Source of the DNA: Anastrepha obliqua
Taxonomy: Eukaryota; Arthropoda; Insecta; Diptera; Tephritidae
Assembly: GCF_027943255.1 (NCBI RefSeq)
Contig: NC_072896.1
Coordinates: 41,194,501 to 41,258,500 of the forward strand
Reading direction: 5' to 3'
Length of the DNA: 64,000 nucleotides
Part shown: positions 56,971 to 64,000 of the stretch, piece after piece
How positions within the stretch are numbered: the stretch's first letter is position 1
Layout: each line of letters begins with the position of its first letter
The notes under the pieces: generated by a model
Databases searched by the model: none
Seen by the model: the letters and a program-made list of their open reading frames with translations, nothing else
What the model was told of the DNA's origin: nothing
Program-made: the position numbers and the translations under genes

Positions 56971-57096
56971 GGCCGCCGTGCGCGAATGGTTGGTGCGTGA
57001 CTACCATTCGGAAGTGCGCAAGTTGGAATCTCCGTGCATGAAACACCAAAATGAAGTTTTTCTAATAGCGGCCGCCCCTCGGCCTGTAGGTCTCTG
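56971..57096 (+). repeat. tRNA-derived SINE, deleted copy
   Basis: GGCCGCCGTGCGCGAATGGT head, 'GGTGCGTGACTACCATTCGG', 'CACCAAAATGAAGTTTTTCT' and 'AATAGCGGCCGCCCCTCGG', which jumps straight to 'CCTGTAGGTCTCTG'; about 150 bp of the body is missing. It lies 10 bp from the TTAA of the next element. Confidence 0.82.
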
Positions 57097-57109
57097 TAGG
57101 CTCTTTTAA

Positions 57110-58418
57110 CACTAGATATACCGACTGGTCGAAATTAACGGTTTAAAAGTTATTTCCTAAATTTTCTCCAATAATTTAAATTGTAAAGTTGTATGTTGTA
57201 ATCTGAAAATTTTATTTACTTATGTATATCCGATAAATATTGTAAATATTTTTATAATTATTTTTGCTGAAACAGGTATGCATATATTGGGTATGGGAAT
57301 AAGTTTCCGCCCTCGTAAAAGAGTTGTCGCTGCTGATACTATTTTTGTGTTCGCTCTAGTAATATACTGGGGATTTGAAGGTGTATGAGTATATAAAGGG
57401 TTTTCCAATAAGAGTTGTTAGAGGCGTAAAAGATCAATGGTTTCGTTGCTTGTGTGACGTAGTACCGTCTTGTTGAAAATAAATGTTGTACTGATCAATA
57501 CCATCTAATTCCGGCCATAAAAAATCGTTAATCATCTCTCGATAGCGCAATCCATTCACCGTAACTGTGGCTTCAGCTTTATTTTCGAAAAAGTAAGGTC
57601 CAATGACTCCACGGGCCATAAACCGCACCAAACAGTCACACCTTGAGGATAGGCTTTTCAACAATAACTCTTGGATTTTCTGAGCCCCAAATCCGACATT
57701 TTTGCTTGTTGACGACGCCACCGAGGTGGAAATGGGCCTCATCACTCAAGGTGAATTTTCGATGGAATTCCGGATCATTTTCATGCATTTAAACGACCCA
57801 ATCGGCAAAGACACGATGTTGTTGATTATCGGCCGGCTTGAGTTGTTATGTTAACTGGACTTTGTAAACCTTAAGACACAAATCTCTATTCAAAATACGG
57901 TGTAATGACGTTTGTGGAATGCCCAATTCCAAAGAACGGCGAGGAATGGACAAACCAGGGTTTTCTCAACACTTTTGTCTACAACAGAAATATTTTCGGC
58001 TATTCTTGAGCAACGTGCACGGGTTTTATTCTTCATATCACTAACTTGTCCCAACAGCTTGAATTTTTTCACCAATTTCTGTATTGCGGTTCGATAAGGT
58101 GCTTCACGATGACCTAAAAATGTACGAGTTTTACTAGCCGTCTCTGTCAAATTTTCACCATTTTTATAGTGAATTTTAATAATTTCAATGCGTTGTTTAA
58201 GCGTGAATCTTTCCATTTTTATTAATATAAAATAACACCTGTTTTTGGAAAAACCTTTATAAGGTCTTGATCGCAGTAGTTGACATTCGTTAGAAGCGCA
58301 AGGATCCTTATTTATCTGAGGTCTAAATAATAAATATTTTATTTCAAAAGACGTCCAGGTCAGAATGACTGGCTGGTAGAGATAGGTATATGTATATCAA
58401 TGCTTGGTATGTCTAGTG
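57110..58418. mobile_element. TTAA-flanked element split by a mariner
   Basis: TTAA at 57106-57109 and 58419-58422. The ends CACTAGATATACC and the complement CACTAGACATACC match in 12 of 13 positions. Removing the mariner at 57395-58261 leaves ~440 bp of non-coding DNA, in the size range of the other TTAA elements. The mariner inserted later. Confidence 0.75.
57395..58261 (-). mobile_element. Nested mariner, C-terminally deleted
   Basis: Terminal repeats AAAGGGTTTTCCAATAAGAG and the complement AAAGGTTTTTCCAAAAACAG bound ~867 bp. Minus strand: 'MERFTLKQRIEIIKIHYKNG' (start near 58216), 'HREAPYRTAIQKLVKKF' (helix-turn-helix), 'NDPEFHRKFTLSDEAHFHLG' (first D), 'VNGLRYREMINDFLWPELDG', 'YNIYFQQDGTTSHKQR' (second D). 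It ends there: the third catalytic block is absent and the end repeat follows. A few stops too. A DD41D-like family distinct from the 8227 element. Confidence 0.85.
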
Positions 58419-58429
58419 TTAAGAGAACT

Positions 58430-59715
58430 TTTTGAACTTTGTGAACATTTTGTGCTTTACTGTATTTATATATGTACGCATAATAAACTAATTTCTTAAA
58501 CGCCCATACAATCCAAGAATGTTAACTTGTGCGCGTATATGTGTGTACGCTGATATATATGTATTTGAAAATCTTGCGCTAAATGAGACCGAGGCCAAAA
58601 TACATACATACTTGTAGATATATATATATATATATGTATGTACACAGTTAAAATGCTACCAATGATTGAAGTTAATATTTTATCATATGCTTTTTTTCAA
58701 AGCTAACATTTTTATGCTTTAACAGGCGTTGGCACCTATGCACATATTCATATATATATGTATGTACATAGGTACATACATGCATATTATGCTGCCGTAA
58801 TGCCATTTGCATTGCATTTTTCGCCTTTACCTCATAAAAATAAGCAGCAGCTGCAAAGTAACTGGAACAACAATAGCACACTCGCATTCAGATATTTCAA
58901 AGCAATCGCATTCTAATCGCAATTTTGTCCTCCATCATTTTTACCCCCTCCCCATTTATTTCGGTTTCATAGCGTGTCGCCTCCACTTTTCCCTACATAG
59001 TTGCTTATATACGAACAATGTGTGTATATAATATAATTAGGACGTTGATGATAACCTTTTGGACCGTCGTCGCCGTAAGTGTTTCGCTTCACCCCATAGA
59101 AAGTCGCACTGGCGATTGCGTTATATGGATGTATGGTTGTTTATAATTATTACTGTTGCCATTGGTAAACGTTATGTGTGCTCCACTTGTGTTGACAATT
59201 ATCATGTTCTGCATCACTTTTTGACTAATAAAGAACCACTTGTTACCGAGGCGTTCACAGATCCATTAAATGTTTTTGTTTTTTGTTTTTGCTTATTTCA
59301 TAAAACAGCGGGAAGTTACAAAATCCTAGGTTTAGTTACTACATACATAGGCCTCTTCTATTCTCTGTTTACTATCTCTGCGCAGCTCACTTGGCGAAAA
59401 ACTTGCATGTGAAAGCAACAACAAAGTTATTGTTAGCGAGTATGATTATACCTTGTAAAACTAATATAACTCACTACTATTTTTAACAAACAAATGTAAT
59501 TTAGGCAGCTCTATAGCAGCGCTGCCAAGATATGTTCATTTATACCCTTTGCTTCATCTATTCGCCACTTGCTAACACTTGGCAAAAGGAGAGTTGCCAA
59601 AATAAATTTTTCAAAGCACTTGGTGAGTAAATTCACAGAAAAGTGAAATGGCAGCATTGAATATAGTGAGTTATAGCATCAGGTATTATGACCACGATGT
59701 ACAGAATGCAGAGGT
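58430..59715. other. crc intron, no gene seen
   Basis: TATATATATATATATATGTA microsatellite at about 58619-58640 and CATATATATGTATGTACATA at 58749-58768. The 117-codon frame at 59059-59412 has hydrophobic stretches but no family features or splice context. I do not call it. Confidence 0.4.
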
Positions 59716-59719
59716 ATGT

Positions 59720-60000
59720 CCAACCTGTGATCATTAACCGGCTCTCAGTGATTTTGAAGGAATCGACTGATTGGCTGACTTAACCGAAATCAAAAAAGCG
59801 GTTTGCTTACGAAAAAATTGAGATTATGTTGGTAATATATGAAAAAAATGCAATCTCCCCTCACGGTTCTTCGTTGCCGTTTGAACAACGACTGATTGAC
59901 GAGCATGTGAATATGTGTGAAAAGAGCGGGCAGAATTCTGCTGCCGAATCCTATGCCTATGACGTTATTCAGCCGACGTTATTCTCACAATTCTCTTGAG
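59720..60000. repeat. Dispersed repeat family C, long inverted copy
   Basis: 'CTCAGTGATTTTGAAGGAAT', 'CGACTGATTGGCTGACTTAA', 'AATTGAGATTATGTTGGTAA', 'CGTTGCCGTTTGAACAACGA', 'AAAAGAGCGGGCAGAATTCT', 'GCTGCCGAATCC' and 'CAATTCTCTTGAGG'. The reverse complement of the 15840 and 52680 copies. Confidence 0.7.
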
Positions 60001-60179
60001 GTACAACCATACTCGCTAGCGACGAATCTTGCTCTATAACTTTGTTGTTGTCTTCACTTGGAAATTTTTCGTCAAGCGGGCACAGGGCCAAACATAAATA
60101 TAGTGAGCAGAGCAGCGGCGAGCAGAAGTCCAAAATAAACAAGACTGAGCTAAAATAGAAACGACAGGAGCCTTGTTCT

Positions 60180-61060
60180 GTTCTGATAACTTCGAGTTTA
60201 TTTATTCAAAATAGTTCCATCTGGCCCCGATACACTGCCTTGCACGATCTAAAAGCTTTTCGAATGAGTGTTTCAAGTCATTGACCTGGAAGTCCTTCAG
60301 AGGTCACAGGGAGCCATATCAGGGGAATACGGTCAGTGATTGATGGTTAAAATGCGATTTCTAGTCAAAAAATCAGTCACAAGAGTGGATCGATTAGATG
60401 TGCATTACAATGCAATAAGCGGTATTCAGGGCGAATTCGACAAATGCGATGCAACAAACGCTTCAAAACGCCAATAAAGAAAATTGCATTGACGATTTGG
60501 CTCTTTGGCACGAACTCCTTGTGTGTAGACAATTCCTTTGGAATCGTAAAAACAAATGAGCATCGATTTGATTTTTGACGTCTCCAAACGCGATTTTTTG
60601 GGTGGTGGCCCGTCTGAAGCCTTCCATTCGGCACTTTGACGCTTAGTTTCAGGTTCATGTTGGAAACACCACATTTCATCACCAGTTACAATGTTGCAAA
60701 GGAAGTTCTTGTATTTTCTCGCCTCTTTAATCAGGTCTTTTAAATGTTGAATTCTGAGCAATTTTTGGTCCTCAGTTAACTTGTGCGGAATGAAACGTGC
60801 ACAGATATTTCGTAAGCCCAAATGATCAGTTAAAATGCGATAAATCGATATTTTGGAGATTTTCACCTCCGATTCCATGAATTTCAACGAAGATTTCGGT
60901 TTATTTTTGATAAATTTACGAACAATTTCGATGGAGTTTTCGGTGATCACTGATTTTGGGCGGCCCATATGTTCATTGTCATTTATATCTCCCACAACCA
61001 TCACTGAACCTTTAAAGTTCAAAGTCAAATGTCCAATCTAGTGCCTTTACTTCTCGACTT
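60180..61060 (-). pseudogene. Mariner relic lacking the N-terminal domain
   Basis: The minus-strand frame 61028-60426 reads 'NEHMGRPKSVITENSIEIVR' (GRPK linker), 'ISKISIYRILTDHLGLRNIC' (second helix-turn-helix), 'FIPHKLTEDQKLLRIQHLK', 'FLCNIVTGDEMWCFQHEPET' (first catalytic D) and 'ICFYDSKGIVYTQ'. It then shifts to 'VLKRLLHRICRIRPEY' and decayed text to 60190. The second and third catalytic blocks are not intact. Same general type as vertebrate SETMAR-like mariners. Confidence 0.85.
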
Positions 61061-61084
61061 GACCAACGAAAGAGAACTTGATAT

Positions 61085-62085
61085 TAAACTTTATGCTATT
61101 GCCATCATCATCAAGGTGTTACTTTCGTATGTCCCTTTGTATCGTATTTAGCCAGGTCGATTGTAGTCTTCCTCTAGGTTTTGTTGACTCAGTTATGTTC
61201 ATGGCGAGTTTCACGATGTAGTCTTCGTATCTACGCATTACGTGTCTGTAGCATCTTAGCCTGCCTTCTCCCATTTTCTCTTGGAGAAATTTTCATATCT
61301 TCTCGTACCTTGATGTTTTACACTTTGTCTACGCGCGTTATTCCTGTTGCCCAGCTAAGCATTTTCATTTCCGCCACGTGCATCTTCTGGTTGTGCTTAG
61401 CTTGCGTTGCCCAACATTCCGACCCGTACAGCATTACGGGCCTCACGCAGGTTTTGTACACCTTTCCCTTAATCGATAATGGAATTTTTCTGCCACATAA
61501 GACGCCCGCTAGGCTGCGGCACTTGAACCGCGCCACATTAACTCTGCGTGTCACATCTTCGTTAATGTTTCCATTTTAGCAAGCGATCGATCCTATGTAC
61601 TTGGAACTTGTTACTGTTACTGGCTGTCCATTGATATAGGGGGCCTCTCGTTGGTCTGTTTCCTCTTCGCCAAACGGTAGGCGCAGATATTCGGTTTTAT
61701 TCACATTTATGCGCATTCCGTTGTTTGTAAATTTTTCATTCCGAGTGTTCATTATTCTATCCAGGTAAGCGAGGTATTCCGTAATTAAGACTATGTCGTC
61801 AGCGTAAAGGATATTCCTGGCGGTCTATCTTGAATTTTAGCTATCAGATGATCCATAGCAATGTTAAAAATCAACGGGCTGAGTACTGACTGGGAGCTTT
61901 TGCTTTAGTCCGCCAGATATAAATAATTGCGTGGTGGTTTCGTGGTACATGCCTTGAATAGGTTGATGTCTTGTTCTGGTATTCCTTCGGATCTTAAGGA
62001 CAGTCATACTAATTGCCCAGGCACTCTATCGAAAGCCTTCTCTAGATCTACAAAAGCCATATGCAGATTTTTCTTCCTAGTGCGG
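61085..62085 (-). pseudogene. RTE-like LINE reverse transcriptase fragment
   Basis: Minus strand from 62085: 'MAFVDLEKAFDRVPGQLV', several shifts, 'NILYADDIVLITEYLAYLDR' (intact YADD catalytic motif at about 61790), 'NNGMRINVNKTEYLRLPFGE', 'TRRVNVARFKCRSLAG', 'PLSIKGKVYKTCVRPVMLYG' and 'ECWATQAKHNQKMHVAEMKM', then 'LSWATGITRVDKV'. The 'DLEKAFDRVP' and 'HVAEM.ML.W..G.TR.D.V' signatures fit RTE-type elements. 5'-truncated, with stops. It ends ~350 bp before crc exon 3. Confidence 0.85.
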
Positions 62086-62089
62086 TATT

Positions 62090-62437
62090 TCTTTATTTAT
62101 GGTACCCTATGATTTCACACATTTAAAAAAAAAGTTGTTTAAACTATGTTTTATGGGGACTCTGAAAACGCTAAAATTTGAAAAATTTAAAAAATGAGAG
62201 AGACAAAAATATTAATCTCTTTTTTTTTTGGTTTTGGGGCATCTTACTAAACCCAAATAACAAAACAACTTTAAAAATTTATTGAAAATTAAAAAAATGT
62301 ATTAGCTATTTTCCTATAATACGGCAGTTTTAAGGTAATCCAATCAGAAGTGAACCAATGGGCCGCATATTTATTTATTGCTTTTGGAAAATCACGTCTT
62401 AATTTTGAAATTAATTATTTTCTTTTGTTATTTTCAG
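62090..62437 (+). other. End of crc intron 2
   Basis: AT-rich, with a T-run at 62220-62230 and the acceptor TTGTTATTTTCAG (62425-62437). No gene. Confidence 0.7.
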
Positions 62438-62661
62438 AGTGGCCCGATAACAAATTGCCACTATTGGATGTTGACTCTACCATTGCACATCCGAATCCGG
62501 TGACGAAAGTACACAACTCGTTCGATATCGACACTTTAAAATCGGAAAATTTCGAAGTCGCTGTCCTGACCACGTTAACACCTCCGCAATCTCCTCCGCA
62601 GACTAGCACAACAGCAGCGACTATTTCACTAAATGCTGTACCAACGGAACATGTGGTGAAT
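62438..62661 (+). CDS. crc: crc exon 3 (shared by both isoforms)
   Basis: Reads (E)WPDNKLPLLDVDSTIAHPN..., then 'VHNSFDIDTLKSENFEVAVL', 'TTLTPPQSPPQTSTTAATIS' and 'AVPTEHVVN'. Acceptor at 62437, donor AAT|GTAAGA. It enters with two bases of a split GAG codon and leaves in phase 0. The proline/serine/threonine-rich composition is typical of an ATF4 regulatory region, and 'TPPQSPPQ' sites could be phosphorylated. The open frame continues upstream and downstream only by read-through of intron. Confidence 0.92.
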
Positions 62662-62750
62662 GTAAGAATACATATACATACATACTTTATGATATATTTA
62701 TACATTTTTTTGTCTTATAATTATTGTATCTCATTGTTTTTGGGGAACAG

Positions 62751-63449
62751 TTCAACAACATAGCCCAGCACCAGTTGCTTCCGATATCTCCAGCAACAGT
62801 TAGTGAGGTACTAACACCACACACTGGCCCTTCCCCAGCGGTAACACCAGAGCCACCGTCTGCACCAGCGTTGCACAGCCACAGCTCACATTTTGCTCCT
62901 TATTATCCTGAAGCACCCTTTACACCCTCAGAAGCTGCACAAACCGATGACGATAAACGTAACTCGCAAATCGTAGATGAATTTCTGAAATCATGCATTC
63001 AAGAATTACCCAATTTGAACGATGAGTGCGAGTCCATGTCATGGTCTTCTTACTCCACAGCATCGCGCCCAGAGTCCGTAGAAACCGATGAGGATTGGTC
63101 ACCGGATTCGTCGTTTTCTTCATCAGCCAGCTCTTCGCCTATATATAATGGCGATGACGACAATTCTCAATCGGTCCTTTCAAAATCTGCGGAACCCAAG
63201 AAGCGTACACGTCCATACGGACGGGGCATAGAGGACCGCAAAATTCGGAAAAAGGAACAAAATAAGAATGCAGCTACACGTTATCGCCAAAAGAAAAAAG
63301 TCGAAATGGAGAACGTACTAAATGAGGAACAACAACTTACACAGCGTAATGAAGAGCTAAAACGCGTTTTGGCCGAGCGTCAACGCGAAGCTAAGTACTT
63401 AAAAACCCTCATTAAGGAGTTCTACAAAAAGAAAAAGGGCACTAAGTAA
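62751..63449 (+). CDS. crc: crc last exon with ATF4-type bZIP domain
   Basis: 232 codons from FNNIAQHQLLPISPATVSEV to the TAA at 63447. The middle holds 'AQTDDDKRNSQIVDEFLKSC' and a serine-rich acidic stretch ('DEDWSPDSSFSSSASSSP'). The end is the bZIP: 'RIGEDRK'-like 'GRGIEDRKIRKKEQNKNAAT' then 'RYRQKKKVEMENVL' (basic region with the N..AA.RYR ATF4 signature), then the leucine zipper 'LNEEQQLTQRNEELKRVLAE', 'AKYLKTLIKEF' and the terminal KKKKGTK. ATF4/crc binds CARE-type elements as a dimer with other bZIP proteins and drives the integrated stress response. The complete long protein is 398 residues; fly CRC proteins are of similar length. The reading frame annotated from 62724 is the same exon extended into the intron. 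Confidence 0.97.
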   Translation, partial: FNNIAQHQLLPISPATVSEVLTPHTGPSPAVTPEPPSAPALHSHSSHFAPYYPEAPFTPSEAAQTDDDKRNSQIVDEFLKSCIQELPNLNDECESMSWSSYSTASRPESVETDEDWSPDSSFSSSASSSPIYNGDDDNSQSVLSKSAEPKKRTRPYGRGIEDRKIRKKEQNKNAATRYRQKKKVEMENVLNEEQQLTQRNEELKRVLAERQREAKYLKTLIKEFYKKKKGTK

Positions 63450-63881
63450 ACACCCAACGTGTAAGAATGCAGCACTGCAAGCGGAGATCAAGCATATTTT
63501 CTTATTTTCTTGTCATTATATGCCAACAAATCAACTGATCAGCAAAACAAATATCATTTCCAATTAACATTTAAAACATATTTGTATCTATGAATTTTTA
63601 TATTATTGTTACGCAAACATTGTAATAAATCAGACAAATTAAGACTAAACATGGTTCGCGTTTGTAAGTTGGCACATATGACGAGGCCGTAATTGGTCTT
63701 TGAACTAATTTTGCCACTTGCACTCGCGAGCCTCTCCCCATAACGTGTGCATAGTGCCGAAGTATAAACCCATCTTAACAGCATTTCAATAACTATGTAT
63801 GCGTAAAAATTGTTTAGTTTGCTCTGAATTCAATTGAAGGCGCTAAATGTCTTCAATTCGCATAACAAATACAATAATAAA
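63450..63881 (+). terminator. crc 3' UTR and polyadenylation signals
   Basis: After the stop, AATAAA occurs at 63624-63629 and 63876-63881. The second is followed by a GT/T-rich stretch (GTTTTGAGTGTTTC at 63900-63914), as expected downstream of a cleavage site, and is the better candidate. The short minus-strand frame here is a shadow. Confidence 0.65.
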
Positions 63882-64000
63882 AAAGGGGTTTATAATAGAT
63901 GTTTTGAGTGTTTCTTATTTGATTGTTTATTATTTTTTCATACTTATAGAATAAAAGTAATTCGTTAAGAAAAGATATTAAATAGTTTAACATTCCTTAC

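Noticed and set aside
59059..59412. 117-codon frame with hydrophobic stretches
   Set aside because: No family motif, no splice context and AT-rich composition like the surrounding intron; chance frame.

Overview
This looks like nuclear DNA of a schizophoran fly, most likely a tephritid fruit fly. The evidence is AT-rich sequence, GT-AG introns, two fly regulatory genes with very long introns, and many mariner-type transposons of the DD41D 'rosa' type, a group first described from tephritids. I cannot name the species. There are no bacterial operons, no CRISPR array and no recognisable rRNA or tRNA gene.

Two host genes are supported. (1) Mondo (Mlx interactor, the fly ChREBP/MondoA) lies on the minus strand. 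Its first coding exon is at 25396-24930 and carries the conserved IHSGQFMVS and SLTKLFKCMNLAY motifs. The next exon is not visible in the window, so the first ~24.9 kb appears to be part of its intron 1. (2) crc (cryptocephal, the fly ATF4) lies on the plus strand, with coding exons at 36513-36687, 36754-36852, 62438-62661 and 62751-63449. Joined, they keep one frame and give 398 residues ending in an ATF4-type bZIP. A 78-codon upstream frame with an excellent start context overlaps the crc start out of frame, the arrangement known for translational control of ATF4. A separate first coding exon at 48659-48692 splices in phase to exon 3 and predicts a 318-residue isoform.

The rest is mobile DNA in layers. 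1-24.9 kb: mariner relics of several families, one intact DD41D mariner (8227-9543) with a nearly identical internally deleted copy (21364-21723), a Tc1 relic, non-LTR retrotransposon pieces, tRNA-derived SINEs and a TTAA-flanked element. 25.4-36.4 kb: the probable shared upstream region of the two genes, with two more TTAA-flanked elements, a foldback hAT-like element made of TTCGAA arrays, and a degraded non-LTR element. 36.9-62.4 kb: the 25.6 kb crc intron 2, with more SINEs, TTAA-flanked elements (one split by a mariner), mariner and LINE relics, and the alternative crc first exon.

Mondo and crc are both nutrient- and stress-responsive transcription factors, transcribed away from each other. 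Nearly all other long reading frames are transposon remnants or shadows of them. Element boundaries were read by eye and are approximate unless terminal repeats and target duplications are stated.
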